Assembly (NCBI GenBank): GCA_963832895.1
Contig: CAWHVQ010000017.1
Span: forward strand, 42,798-106,797
Direction: 5' to 3'
Length of the DNA: 64,000 nt
DNA from: JAMXLO01 sp963832895
GTDB taxonomy: Bacteria > Pseudomonadota > Alphaproteobacteria > Acetobacterales > Acetobacteraceae
The notes beneath the pieces were generated by a model. The model saw only the letters and a program-made list of their open reading frames with translations, was not told where the DNA came from and did no database searches. Each line of letters begins with the position of its first letter. Position 1 is the first letter of the stretch. The translations under genes and the position numbers were made by a program. This document shows positions 37,888-47,586 of this stretch, piece after piece.

Positions 37888-38035
37888 AGTGTCTGTGCGA
37901 TAGTCCCGCCCCGGGTCGGAACCGCTCGGATGATCAGCCAAACGAGCGGCAGTCAAACCACCGTGGGCGACTGCTTGCGGGGAATAGTGCCTCTCGGCAC
38001 ATTGTATGAAAGTGCTACCACCGGGAGGGACCAGA

Positions 38036-38548
38036 GTGAGACTTCTGGCATTGATCGGCGTCCTCGCGATCATCGTCGCAGTCGCCGCCGCGGCGTTCTT
38101 CTTCGGCGGCTTCTATAGCATCGCCGCCACCGAACAGGACCCCGGCGTCGTCGCCTGGGCGCTGGTCCACGTCCGGGAGGCCTCGATCGATCGGCACGCC
38201 ACCGACACGCCGCCCGGCTCGCTCGAAGATGCCGCCACGGTGAAGGCAGGCGCCCGCGCCTTCGCCGACCGCGGCTGCGCCAACTGCCACGGCGGACCGG
38301 GGGTCGGCTGGGCGAAGTTCTCCGAGGGCCTGAACCCCGGTCCACCTGACCTCAAGGATGTCGTTGGCGGTCTGGAGCCGCGCGAGCTGTTCTGGGTGGT
38401 CAAGAACGGCATCAAAATGACAGGCATGCCGAGCTTCGGCGCGATCGGCGTGCCTGACCAGGAAATCTGGTCGATCGTTGCCTTTCTCAAGAAGCTGCCG
38501 ACTGTGTCGGAGGCGGATTACAAGGCGTGGAGCACTTCGGCACCCTGA
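38036..38548 (+). CDS. Membrane-anchored or periplasmic class I cytochrome c
   Basis: A 170-residue protein with an N-terminal hydrophobic helix (residues about 3-25), then a haem-binding CxxCH (Cys81, Cys84, His85 in RGCANCHGG) and a candidate axial Met in KMTGMPSFG. An electron carrier in the periplasm, probably tethered. GTG 38036 is preferred over an ATG ten codons upstream because GGGAGGGA precedes it by five bases. The FNR-type box about 150 bases upstream suggests low-oxygen control. No oxidase or reductase partner is adjacent. Confidence 0.85.
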   Translation: MRLLALIGVLAIIVAVAAAAFFFGGFYSIAATEQDPGVVAWALVHVREASIDRHATDTPPGSLEDAATVKAGARAFADRGCANCHGGPGVGWAKFSEGLNPGPPDLKDVVGGLEPRELFWVVKNGIKMTGMPSFGAIGVPDQEIWSIVAFLKKLPTVSEADYKAWSTSAP

Positions 38549-38721
38549 CCGGAAGTCGCTCGTCTAGCCGACGGCGGCCCACTCACGTGTCGTGAATGGA
38601 CGTCGCAGCCGGGGATCCGCGGGCATGTGAGCCGGTTGTGCGCCTCGGCTGGCACGCCGCCTCGCGGTCAGCGCAAAGCTGGGGTTGGCGCGCGATCCGA
38701 GATGGTCTTCCACTTTGCCGG

Positions 38722-39588
38722 TCAGGCGGCCTCGCTCGCCGCGCGGATCCATTCCGAGGTGCGGCGTACGCCACCGAAAGTGAATACATGCAGGCCCGCG
38801 ATCGGCGCATGCTCGCCCGCGCCGGCGACAAGTTCGTTGATCAACGCATCCGGCCCGGCCTCCACCAGAACGCGTGCGAACGCAGTATGGCCCCTTGCCA
38901 GCGCGCCCAGCGATGCTCCGATGCCGCAGCGGATGGCGAACTTCGCAAGTGTTGCCACGCTGGCGGGGCCGGCAATGCCGACATGCACCGGGCAGTCGAT
39001 GCCACGCGCGCGCTGGCCGGCGATCCAGCGCAGGATCGCCTGTGCATCGAAGCCAAACTGCGTGACCAGGGACACGGCAAGGCCGGCTTGTTGCGCCAGC
39101 CCCACCTTGGCCTGAAGCGCCGCATTCAGCGTGGGCGAAGCGATCGCCGGATGACCTTCGGGATAACCACCGAACGCGACATGGGCGATGCCCTGTCGTT
39201 CCACCACGCCGGTCGCCAGCAGATCGAGGCCGGCCCGGAACGGCCCGACAGGACTGTCATCGCCGCCGATCAGCAAAATGCGATCGACCCCTGCCTCACC
39301 CGCCGCGCGCTGCAGGAAGTCGCTGGCCTGGGTGAAGCTCGCCAGGCGACGCGCGGCGACATGCGGTACGGGCACAAAACCGGCGCGACGCAGCTGCGCG
39401 CAGGCAGCCACGATATCGTGGTGAGTCACGCTGGCAGGATGATTGACGAACACCGTCGTGCCAGCGGCGAGCAGCTTGCGCAGCGCCTCGCCGGCGAGCT
39501 CGTCGCGTGGCGACAGCTCAATCGAACAATCGCCGATCAGTGCCGCCGCCCGCCGGCGCTGCACGGCGGTGAGGGCGATCGCGTCCAT
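38722..39588 (-). CDS. Methylenetetrahydrofolate reductase-like protein
   Basis: A 288-residue MetF-like TIM-barrel flavoprotein homologue. It has the SIELSPRD start region, VFVNHPASVTHHDIVAA, RILLIGGDDSPVGPF and FGGYPEGHP, matching family blocks. Housekeeping MetF reduces methylene-THF; divergent paralogues act in folate-dependent demethylation. The start ATG overlaps the stop of the methyltransferase gene (ATGA), so the two proteins are made together and probably share a one-carbon task. Confidence 0.75.
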   Translation of the reverse strand: MDAIALTAVQRRRAAALIGDCSIELSPRDELAGEALRKLLAAGTTVFVNHPASVTHHDIVAACAQLRRAGFVPVPHVAARRLASFTQASDFLQRAAGEAGVDRILLIGGDDSPVGPFRAGLDLLATGVVERQGIAHVAFGGYPEGHPAIASPTLNAALQAKVGLAQQAGLAVSLVTQFGFDAQAILRWIAGQRARGIDCPVHVGIAGPASVATLAKFAIRCGIGASLGALARGHTAFARVLVEAGPDALINELVAGAGEHAPIAGLHVFTFGGVRRTSEWIRAASEAA

Positions 39589-40952
39589 CAACCGGAATCC
39601 CGCTTGCGCGAGATCACATAGGACTCGTCCCAGAACCACAGACCGCCGTGGTCCTGCAGCACGGCCTTGGTGGCGTCGAGATAGGCGCCGCTGCTGATCG
39701 CTTCGGACAGTCGCTCGTCCTCGATCTGTGCGACGTAGACGGCGGCATTCCATGCGGCGAACAACGTTGACGTGCCGATCGTCTCGCTGATCTCACTGGG
39801 GAGCGTGTGCATGTCGTAGCGGAACAGCGAGCGCGCGTCGGCGTAGGCGCCGAAATTCAGGTCCCGCCCGGCGCTGCCGAGTTCCGCCTTGGTCGCGCGC
39901 AGCAAGGCGTGGCGATCGGTGGTGAACGGATTCTCCCCAGGCCAGATGCGCTGGATGATCTCCAGACCCGGATCGTTGCCGTGCGAGTGGATGGCGATCA
40001 GCCGCCCGCCCGGCGCGAGCGCCCGTGCCAGAGGCGCCACCACGCGTCGAGCCTTGAACTCCAGCGGTGCGCGGGCGCGATACGGCTGCGATGCAATGAC
40101 CAGATCGTATTCGGCGTCGGTAAAGCCGCGGCGCGGGCGCACCTGATCGAGCAGGAACCGGTGATCCTCGCGGTAGATCACCAGGACCACGGGCTTTTCA
40201 TACACCGGGTTGCCGGAGGCGCGGCTCATGCGGGCGCGCCAGTTGTCGGTCAGGAACGGCCCCAGCTCAGTGATCTGTGTCTCGAACTCGTGCGCCGTGC
40301 TGCCGGTCAGCGCGAGCTCGTGCCAGACGAGACTGGTGGCGGCGGTGACCGAGTTCGGCTTCAGCCAAGGCGCCTCCGAATAGTACATGTTGGTCATCAC
40401 CAGCACGGTGGCGGGATGCTCGAACAGGCGATCGGGCATCTTTTCCAGCACGAGGCGTACGTCCTCGAGGCTGATCTCCTTGCCGACGATATAAAACGGC
40501 ATGGTCGGAAAGCGGTTGTGCATGGCCCGCATGGTGCGGGCGAGCACGGTGCCGTCGCCCATGCCGGCGTCGAACAGCCGCAGCGCCGGTGGCCGCGGAT
40601 GGATGTTGCCCAACTCCATGCCGACCCGTTGGGCGATGACCCACTTCTCGCCGCAGGTGGTGACGAACAGCAGGTATTTCTGCCGGTTGTCATAGAAGCG
40701 GAAGTTGTGGGCAGTGCCGGTGGCCTCCAGTGCGGGCCGCGGGACGTGGGCAGGCGCTCCATTCACAGCGCGATGCGGCTCCCGGGCGATAAACGCGTGC
40801 ACGCGGTCCACCGTATCTGTGGTGACGCGGCCACCGAGACGCAGGCGACCAACCAGCTTGCCATCGTTCACGGCAAGCCGGCCAAAAGTGGATTCCGCCA
40901 TGCGGGCACTGCGGCAGTATTCGGCAATGTCGCGCAGGAGCGTTTCGCTCAT
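39588..40952 (-). CDS. SAM-dependent methyltransferase coupled to the MetF-like gene
   Basis: A 454-residue protein with SAM motif I LRLFDAGMGDGTVLARTM, an acidic VGKEISLEDV for ribose binding and a central TNMYYSEAPWL segment. The N-terminal about 130 residues (LLRDIAEYCRSARMAEST) have no family I know. Length exceeds typical small methyltransferases, so an additional domain is likely. Translationally coupled to the MetF-like gene. The substrate is unknown. Confidence 0.7.
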   Translation of the reverse strand: MSETLLRDIAEYCRSARMAESTFGRLAVNDGKLVGRLRLGGRVTTDTVDRVHAFIAREPHRAVNGAPAHVPRPALEATGTAHNFRFYDNRQKYLLFVTTCGEKWVIAQRVGMELGNIHPRPPALRLFDAGMGDGTVLARTMRAMHNRFPTMPFYIVGKEISLEDVRLVLEKMPDRLFEHPATVLVMTNMYYSEAPWLKPNSVTAATSLVWHELALTGSTAHEFETQITELGPFLTDNWRARMSRASGNPVYEKPVVLVIYREDHRFLLDQVRPRRGFTDAEYDLVIASQPYRARAPLEFKARRVVAPLARALAPGGRLIAIHSHGNDPGLEIIQRIWPGENPFTTDRHALLRATKAELGSAGRDLNFGAYADARSLFRYDMHTLPSEISETIGTSTLFAAWNAAVYVAQIEDERLSEAISSGAYLDATKAVLQDHGGLWFWDESYVISRKRDSG

Positions 40953-41020
40953 AGGACGACCTCCCGGAACGTCTTGCCGGGAAGTCAGCGACGCGACGGG
41001 TCAGGCGTCAACCACAAACT

Positions 41021-41041
41021 TGCCCACTCTGAGAGTGGGCA
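41021..41041 (-). terminator. Stem-loop after the alcohol dehydrogenase gene
   Basis: A perfect palindrome with ten-base arms TGCCCACTCT / AGAGTGGGCA lies 14 bases after the minus-strand stop at 41056 and is followed on that strand by AGTTTGT. It fits a terminator insulating the methyltransferase pair downstream. Confidence 0.6.
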
Positions 41042-41055
41042 GCGGAGTGGGATAT

Positions 41056-42144
41056 CTAGCCGGCCGAAAAGTCGATCAACTGCCGCACAGAGGTGCCCTG
41101 CTTCATCCGCGCGAATCCCTCGTTGATCTCGGACAGCTTGATGTGGCCGGAAATCATGTGATCCAGCTTCAGCTTGCCCTGCACATACATCTCCAGCAGG
41201 CGCGGCATGTCGACACGGAACCGGTTGCCGCCCATCGAGGTGCCCTGGATCTTGCGGTCACGCAGGAAATCGGCTCCGTGCAGCTCGATCTTGGTACCCA
41301 GCGGGATCATGCCGATGATCGTCGCCGTGCCGCCCGGCCGCAGCATCGCGAATGACTGCTCGGCCGTTGTCTTGGTGCCGATCGCCTCGAACGAGTACGG
41401 CACACCGCCGCCGGTCATGTCCTTCACCATCTCGACCGCATCGGCGTTCGACGCGTTGATCGTATCGGTGGCACCCATCTGCCGCGCGACATCCAGCTTC
41501 GATGCGACGGTGTCGATCGCGATGATGCGCGAAGCACCCGCCATCGCCGCCCCGTTCACCGCGGACAACCCAATGCCGCCACAGCCGATCACCGCGACGG
41601 TGGAGCCAGGTTCAACCTTTGCGGCATGAAACACCGCGCCCACCCCGGTCATCACGCCACAGCCCACCAGAGCGCAGCGGTCCAGCGGCACGTCATCGCG
41701 CACCTTCACCACGGCGTGCTCGTGCACCAACATGAATTCCGCGAAGGCGGACAGGTTCATAGCCTGGTTCAGCACCTCGCCTTTCCACGTCAGACGACGC
41801 GCGGCACCCGGCAGCAGCTTGACCTCGGTGTTCTCGCAGAGGTTGGGATGACCGGTCATGCACTGTGGGCATTCGCCGCAGAACACCGACAGACAGGTAA
41901 TGACGTGATCGCCCGGCTTGACGTAGGTGACGTCGTCGCCGACTGCCTCGATCACACCGGCCGCTTCGTGACCCAGCACGCAAGGGGCGGGAAACGGATA
42001 CAGGCCCTCGATAAAATGCAGATCGGAGTGACAGAGGCCGGCATACGCCGTCCGCACCAGCACTTCGCGGCGCTTCAACGGCGCGTGCTCGACATTCTCG
42101 ATGGTGAGCGGCTGGTTCGGCTCGTGGAAAACGGCTGCCTTCAT
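41056..42144 (-). CDS. Zinc-dependent alcohol dehydrogenase
   Basis: A 362-residue medium-chain dehydrogenase. Catalytic zinc ligands are in AGLCHSDLHF and GHEAAGV; a structural-zinc cluster lies in CGECPQCMTGHPNLC; the NAD turn is IGCGGIGLSA. The subgroup resembles class III/S-nitrosoglutathione or actinobacterial Rxyl_3153-like dehydrogenases; the true alcohol or thiol-adduct substrate is unknown. GGAGGG precedes ATG 42144 by four bases. Confidence 0.87.
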   Translation of the reverse strand: MKAAVFHEPNQPLTIENVEHAPLKRREVLVRTAYAGLCHSDLHFIEGLYPFPAPCVLGHEAAGVIEAVGDDVTYVKPGDHVITCLSVFCGECPQCMTGHPNLCENTEVKLLPGAARRLTWKGEVLNQAMNLSAFAEFMLVHEHAVVKVRDDVPLDRCALVGCGVMTGVGAVFHAAKVEPGSTVAVIGCGGIGLSAVNGAAMAGASRIIAIDTVASKLDVARQMGATDTINASNADAVEMVKDMTGGGVPYSFEAIGTKTTAEQSFAMLRPGGTATIIGMIPLGTKIELHGADFLRDRKIQGTSMGGNRFRVDMPRLLEMYVQGKLKLDHMISGHIKLSEINEGFARMKQGTSVRQLIDFSAG

Positions 42145-42260
42145 CATTCCCTCCATCGCATTAATGGTGGACGCTAGCCTTCGGCAGGCAGAAAGGCAAA
42201 GATCGCAGCGCGCCTCGCGAACGCACCAGCGACGTATCCTGCGCGCGCTCTGTCGCGATC

Positions 42261-42656
42261 CTACAGCACCATCTGCGTCTGCGTTACCTTCGCGACCAGC
42301 CTGCCCTGCTCGTTGGTGATCCGCGTCTCCCAGACCTGCGTCCGCCTGCCGCGATGCAGCGGGGTTGCCTCCGCAATCAGTCGCATGCCCACCGACGAGC
42401 CGGCGAAGAAATTCGTCTTGCTCTCCACCGTGGTGGTCCCCTGCCCATCGCGCAGGTTCACGATTGTCCCAAGCGCTCCAACTGTGTCGGCGAACGCCAT
42501 GATCGCGCCGCCATGCATGATGTCGCCGGATGTACACAGTTCCTCGCGCACGGTAAGTTCGGCGACCACCCGGTCAGGTTCGGCTGCGGTGATGGTGATC
42601 GCCATCCATCGCGGCAGCGGCGGCAGGTCCCGTTGCAGTCGGCTGACCAGATCCAT
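42261..42656 (-). CDS. PaaI-family hotdog-fold thioesterase
   Basis: A 131-residue hotdog protein with the family motif SGDIMHGGAIMAFADTVGAL (catalytic Asp in FADTVG) and the VESKTNFFAGSS strand. It should hydrolyse an acyl-CoA thioester. It lies 116 bases upstream of the alcohol dehydrogenase on the same strand and is divergent from the peptidase gene. The exact acyl group is unknown. Confidence 0.85.
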   Translation of the reverse strand: MDLVSRLQRDLPPLPRWMAITITAAEPDRVVAELTVREELCTSGDIMHGGAIMAFADTVGALGTIVNLRDGQGTTTVESKTNFFAGSSVGMRLIAEATPLHRGRRTQVWETRITNEQGRLVAKVTQTQMVL

Positions 42657-42727
42657 ATGGGTTGCCTCTCTTGCGGACGTCGCCGGCCTCGGCCAATACC
42701 GGCGAACGCCGAAGGGAAACCAATGCC

Positions 42728-43944
42728 ATGACCACTCGGGCCATGTCGATTATCCAAGACGTCATGGCGAGCGAGGCATATCGCAAGGCCGTTGCCACCC
42801 TCACCGCCGAGCACGACGGGATGATCGAGGACATCATCACGCTGACCCAGATCGCTGCTCCGCCGTTCGGGGAGGCAGCCCGCGCCCGGGCTTTCCTCGC
42901 GATGGCCAAGGCACGTGGCCTCGAGAATCTGGAAATCGACACCGAAGGCAATGTCACCGGGATACGCCCCGGGGTGGGAAATGGCCCACTGATCTGCGTC
43001 GCTGCCCACCTCGACACGGTGTTCCCCGCCGGCACCGACCTGACCGTACGGCGCGACGGCACCAGGCTGTACGCGCCGGGCGTGGGGGACGACACGCGCT
43101 CGCTGGCGGTACTGCTGGCCTGGCTTCGCGCGATGGATGCTGCCGCCGTGCGAACCCGCGCCGATCTGCTGTTGGTGGCCGACGTCGGGGAGGAAGGTCC
43201 AGGCGACCTGCGCGGCATGCGACATCTTTTCCAGAAAGGCCCGTACAAGGACCGCATCAGTGCCTTTATCACGGTTGACAGCCCGGACATGGCGCACATC
43301 GCCACCGGCGGCGTCGGTTCGAAGCGGTATCGCGTCACCTTCAAGGGGCCCGGCGGCCACAGCTACGGCGCGTTCGGCCTGGTGAACCCGATGTTCGCCA
43401 TGGCCGACGCGATCGCGCGGCTAGGCCGCGTCACGGTGCCGGCCAGCCCGAAGACAACCTACAGCGCCTCGGTTACCGGCGGCGGTACGTCAATTAACTC
43501 GATCCCCAACCAGGTGTGGACGGATTTCGACCTCCGATCGGAGTCACCGGCCGAACTGGCCCGGCTGGAGGCGACCTTCCTCGATCTGACGGCGAAGTCG
43601 GTCGCGACAGAGAACGCGGCACGCTCGACGCGGAACGGAGCAGTAACGACGGACATCGCCAAGATCGGTAACCGGCCGGCCGGTCGCACCGACGAGGGCA
43701 GCGACCTCGTGCGCCTGGCGCACGCGGCGATCAGCGCGCATGGGTTTCAGCCCAGGTTCGAAACCTCCTCGACCGACGCGAACATTCCGATGAGCCTTGG
43801 CGTCCCCGCCATCAAGATCGGCTCCGGCGGCACAGGCGGGCGGGCGCACTCACTCGAGGAATGGATCGACGTGGCGCCCGAGCCGTCAATTCGTGGCATG
43901 GCCGCCGGGCTGCGACAGTGCTGGCGGTCGCCGGTTCGGCTTGA
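42728..43944 (+). CDS. M20-family metallopeptidase/deacylase, frameshifted near its end
   Basis: About 405 residues when repaired. Metal-site motifs are AAHLDTVFPAG, GVGDDTRS and the DVGEEGPGDLRG loop, and the dimerisation domain begins near GGHSYGAFG. As read the frame runs past 43910 into 110 residues of nonsense through the convergent gene; restoring one G at 43912/43913 gives GLATVLAVAGSA and a stop at 43944, just short of prpF. The substrate is unknown; the neighbouring PrpF and HyuB suggest organic-acid or hydantoin-type catabolism. Confidence 0.82.
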
Positions 43945-43952
43945 CAGGAGGC

Positions 43953-45173
43953 TCAGAGCACTGCCTCTAACGCACCGCGCAACGCTTCGGATGCGCGGTA
44001 CAGCGGCACATGTCCCCGCAGCAGGATCTGGGTACTGCGCCGATACGCCGCCTTCCGCACCTCGAGACCGGATGGCGCAAGCCTCGCCTCGATGGTCGCT
44101 TCCAGCACGCCGGCGGGGTTTTCGATCCCGACATCGACCTCGGCGAACGCGGCATCCACCGATGGCAGTCCCGCTGCAATCGCGTGCGCGACCGAACCAG
44201 GGATCAACGCCGCCGCCGCGAGGCAGCAGCCGCCAGACACTGCCATCGACCGATGCGCGGTCTGCGGCGTGAAGTAGCGTACCGCAATGTGGCCCGCCTT
44301 CTGTGGTGGCCCCACGATGCACACCTTCGGGATCGTCTCGCTCTCGGCGAGTTCGTCGGCTGTCATAGGCCGCCCGCCCGCGCCCTTGAGCGCCATGCGC
44401 AGCCCGGCCTCGACCCACACCGTGCGCAGTGCCGCCATAAGGCCGCGATCAGCTTCCAGTTCATCGACCGTCTCGTGCGCCGTCTTGCCGAAGTCGGCGG
44501 CGCGCGCGATCACCATCGGCACCGCCACATCGACGCAGGAGACCGCATAGCCGGCAATATCGTCCACTGGCCGACCGGTCGGCAGCAGGCGTCCGGTCTT
44601 GGCGCCGACCGGGTTGGCGAGGAACAGATCCACACAAGGAAACGCTCCGTCGACGCCGGGTATTTCGGCGGCGATGAACCGGCCGTCGGACCCGAGCCTC
44701 ATGCGGGAGCCGGCGGTCACGCCGGTGTTTGTGTTGAATATGTCGATCTCGAACGCGTCGCCGGCGACCACCGGCTCGACCTGCCCGGTGTCCAACGCCC
44801 AGAGCGGCAGTGCGGCGGTCATGTTCCCGCAGTTCACGCTCCAATCGATCGCCGCCTTGTCGGCCGCAAGCTGCGCAAACGTGCTGACGATGCGCCGCCG
44901 GTTCCCATCGGCCTCGAGACGCGCAAAGAACACCTTGTTGCCGGTTGGGACGATCCGGCCCAACCCGGTTATCTGTTTGTTGCCGGCACGCGTGCCCTCG
45001 AGCGGCAGGCCCATCAGATGACGCAGCAATTCCTCGCGCAGGGGCTGCTCGCGCGGCGCCCAACGCTCCGAGATCACCAGGCCGGTCGATGTGCCGCCTC
45101 GCACGTGGTGTACCGGGAACTCGACACATCCATCGCGCAGCAATGGCGGTAAATCGAGCGGCGCTTTCTGCAT
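43953..45173 (-). CDS. PrpF/4-oxalomesaconate tautomerase family protein
   Basis: A 406-residue member of the PrpF family. Relatives isomerise aconitate-type intermediates in the 2-methylcitrate cycle or 4-oxalomesaconate in gallate breakdown. The opening FPVHHVRGGTSTGLVISE, the VNCGNMTAALPLWA block with the conserved Cys, and SGGCCLAAAAL fit. The gene converges on the peptidase gene and is divergent from hyuB with 104 bases between starts. No acnD or prpC gene is nearby, so the substrate is open. Confidence 0.82.
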   Translation of the reverse strand: MQKAPLDLPPLLRDGCVEFPVHHVRGGTSTGLVISERWAPREQPLREELLRHLMGLPLEGTRAGNKQITGLGRIVPTGNKVFFARLEADGNRRRIVSTFAQLAADKAAIDWSVNCGNMTAALPLWALDTGQVEPVVAGDAFEIDIFNTNTGVTAGSRMRLGSDGRFIAAEIPGVDGAFPCVDLFLANPVGAKTGRLLPTGRPVDDIAGYAVSCVDVAVPMVIARAADFGKTAHETVDELEADRGLMAALRTVWVEAGLRMALKGAGGRPMTADELAESETIPKVCIVGPPQKAGHIAVRYFTPQTAHRSMAVSGGCCLAAAALIPGSVAHAIAAGLPSVDAAFAEVDVGIENPAGVLEATIEARLAPSGLEVRKAAYRRSTQILLRGHVPLYRASEALRGALEAVL

Positions 45174-45277
45174 CGGTCTACCCCGATTGTTCCGGACGAT
45201 CAGCTACCGCGGCAGCGCACCCAAGTCGAGTGCAGCGGGCGGCGCGTTGGTTGTCAGAGGCTGCCATCGGTGGTCCG

Positions 45278-47056
45278 ATGCCAGGCATGCCCAATCCCGA
45301 TCCGATCACCGAAGAGCTGTTCCGCAACGCCATCGCCGCCCTCGGCGACGAAATGGTCCTGACGATTTACCGCACCGCGTATTCGGGAGTGCTGAAGAAC
45401 ATCATGGACTACAGCGCCGCGCTGTGCGACGCGCAGGGCCGGTTGGCGGCGCAGGGTCTGGCCTTGCCGGGGCACCTCTGTTCCATCCCGGTCGCATTGC
45501 AGGCGGTGCTGCGGCATTTCGGCGATGACATCGCCGAGGGTGACATCCTCATCAATAACGACCCGTACGATGGCGGCATGCACCTGCCGGACATCTTCAT
45601 CTTCAAGCCGCTGTTCGCGAACGGCAAACCGATCGCCTATGCCGCGACGATCTGTCACCACACCGATGTCGGCGGGCGCGTGCCGGGTTCAAACGCGTCG
45701 GACAGCACCGAAATCTATGCCGAGGGCCTGCGTATCCCACCGCTGAAACTGTACGAGCACGGCAAGCCGAACACCACGCTGTTCCGCATGATCGACCGCA
45801 ACGTGCGTCTGCCCGGACGCGTGCTGGGAGACATTCGCAGCCAGCTCGCCGCGTGCGAGATCGCAGCGCGCGGCATGACCGATCTGGTTGCGCGCTATGG
45901 CGCCGACGGTGTCGTCGCATTGATGAACACGACGATGGATTATTCCGAGCGGCTGACGCGGCACTGCCTCGCGGAACTGCCGGATGGCGAGGCAACATTC
46001 ACCGACTGGATCGACGACGATCAGATCGATATCGGCAAGCCGATCCCACTGGTCTGCACGGTGCGCAAGCACGGCGATGCGATGGAGGTGGATTGGACCG
46101 GCAGCGCGCCGCAGGTGAAGGGCGCGATCAACAACACCTGGAGCTATACCGCCGCGATGAGCTTCACCGCGGTGAAGTCGGTGCTGTCAATCAACATGCC
46201 GAACAATGACGGCGTGTTCCGCCCGATCAAGGTGATCGCCCCGCCGGGCACGATCACGCATGGCAAACTGCCTGCGGCGTGTGCCGCGCGCGGACTGACC
46301 GGCTTCCGCGGCGTCGACTGCTGCTTCGGTGCGCTGGCGAAGCTGTATCCGGAGCGTGTGATCGCGGCGAGTGAGGGCGGCAACACCGGCATCACCATCG
46401 GCGGCTATGACGCAGCGCTGCGGCCGTTCATCTACGTCGATTTTCTGTCCGGCGCCTGGGGCGGTCGGCCATGGGCGGATGGACTGGACGGCAACACGTC
46501 GATGTTCGCCAACATGGCGAGCTTTTCAGTTGAGGTGATCGAGGCGGAGAACCCGCTCGAAGTGCTGGACTACGAGTTCGTCCCCGACACCGGCGGTGCG
46601 GGGAAGTTCCGCGGTGGCATGTCGCAGCGGAAGACCTGGCGAATGCTGGCGGATGAGGGGATCCTGCAGGTGCGCGCCGATCGGCAGACGCATCGGCCGT
46701 ATGGTTTGCAGGGCGGCGGTCCCGGCGCGGCGGGGCGCAATGTGCTGGATCCTGCGCTGACGACCGAGCAGAAGCTGCACGCGAAACTGACGATGACGCT
46801 GCGCCGGGGCCAGTTGTTCCGTCATGAACTACCCGGCGCCGGCGGCTGGGGCGATGCACTCGAGCGTGACGTCTCGCTGGTTGCCAAGGACCTGCGCGAC
46901 GGACTGGTGACGATCGAGGGGGCGGCGCGTGACTACGGTGTGGTGGCACGCGGCGACCCGCCGGAGATCGACGCTACGGCGACAGATAGGCTGCGTTCGA
47001 AGCTCAGGATCACGCGCGGCAGGCTGCCCGATGTCGCGTGGCAGGGCCCGGCTTAG
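45278..47056 (+). CDS. hyuB: Hydantoinase B/oxoprolinase family protein
   Basis: A 592-residue HyuB-type subunit, normally acting with HyuA in ATP-dependent hydrolysis of hydantoins, 5-oxoproline or carboxylation of ketones. Conserved are DYSAALCDAQGRL, INNDPYDGGMHLPD, ATICHHTDVGG and the C-terminal GAGGWGD. The first ATG at 45278 was used; 45287 is an alternative. Unusually, the partner hyuA is not next to it but 7 kb downstream beyond the stressosome genes. Ends four bases from the convergent receiver gene. Confidence 0.88.
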   Translation: MPGMPNPDPITEELFRNAIAALGDEMVLTIYRTAYSGVLKNIMDYSAALCDAQGRLAAQGLALPGHLCSIPVALQAVLRHFGDDIAEGDILINNDPYDGGMHLPDIFIFKPLFANGKPIAYAATICHHTDVGGRVPGSNASDSTEIYAEGLRIPPLKLYEHGKPNTTLFRMIDRNVRLPGRVLGDIRSQLAACEIAARGMTDLVARYGADGVVALMNTTMDYSERLTRHCLAELPDGEATFTDWIDDDQIDIGKPIPLVCTVRKHGDAMEVDWTGSAPQVKGAINNTWSYTAAMSFTAVKSVLSINMPNNDGVFRPIKVIAPPGTITHGKLPAACAARGLTGFRGVDCCFGALAKLYPERVIAASEGGNTGITIGGYDAALRPFIYVDFLSGAWGGRPWADGLDGNTSMFANMASFSVEVIEAENPLEVLDYEFVPDTGGAGKFRGGMSQRKTWRMLADEGILQVRADRQTHRPYGLQGGGPGAAGRNVLDPALTTEQKLHAKLTMTLRRGQLFRHELPGAGGWGDALERDVSLVAKDLRDGLVTIEGAARDYGVVARGDPPEIDATATDRLRSKLRITRGRLPDVAWQGPA

Positions 47057-47060
47057 CCGG

Positions 47061-47450
47061 CTACTCCGCCAGCACTCGGGCGATCTCGTCGATCAGCTGC
47101 TGGTTGTCGACAGGCTTGCGCAGAACCGGTCCCAATGCTTCCCGCTCCACGCCGGGGATGCTGTAGCCGGTGATGTAGACAACCTTGAGTTCGCGCCGGC
47201 GCATCCGTGCCATGCGGGACAATGCAATCCCGTTGATGCCGTCCGGCATCACGATGTCCACCAGCAGAAGGTCGAGCGGCTGTTCCGCTTCCAGAATTCC
47301 GAGCGCCGTCTGGAAGTCGGTCGCCAGCGAGGCGACGTATCCGGCACGGCCCAGAACCTGACACAACGCCTCGCCGAATGTCCGGTCATCCTCCACCACG
47401 AGGATGCGGCCCATGCCGACGTCAGCCTCATGTGGCGCAATGGCATTCAT
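47061..47450 (-). CDS. Single-domain response regulator (receiver only)
   Basis: About 129 residues: acidic pair in VVEDDRTFGEAL, phospho-Asp in LLLVDIVMPDGING, Thr/Ser in VVYITGYS and switch Lys in LRKPVDNQQL. No output domain. The start is uncertain (ATG 47471, 47450 or 47414); 47450 was used. It is divergent from the stressosome genes across about 136 bases and could be a phosphate shuttle for the hybrid kinases encoded there. That link is inferred from position only. Confidence 0.82.
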   Translation of the reverse strand: MNAIAPHEADVGMGRILVVEDDRTFGEALCQVLGRAGYVASLATDFQTALGILEAEQPLDLLLVDIVMPDGINGIALSRMARMRRRELKVVYITGYSIPGVEREALGPVLRKPVDNQQLIDEIARVLAE

Positions 47451-47586
47451 GGCAGCAGGCAAGATCATCACGTTCTTGAGCGCCTATCCTTATGGCGCCA
47501 CGCGGACCGACGCAAGGTCTAAGCGGCATTTACTTTCGGCGCAGCGCGCCGCACGATCCGGCGCATCACACACACCATGGGACTGA

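Noticed and set aside
40953..41020. SAM-responsive riboswitch upstream of the methyltransferase-MetF-like pair
   Set aside because: The short leader shows no SAM-II or SAM/SAH-type conserved core.
39807..41126. A 439-codon open frame on the plus strand
   Set aside because: It is antisense to the methyltransferase gene and crosses the hairpin and the end of the dehydrogenase gene; its sequence has no protein-family pattern.
43945..44272. A 110-residue C-terminal extension of the M20 peptidase
   Set aside because: The extension is antisense to prpF, is Arg/Pro/Ser-rich nonsense, and disappears when one missing base is restored.
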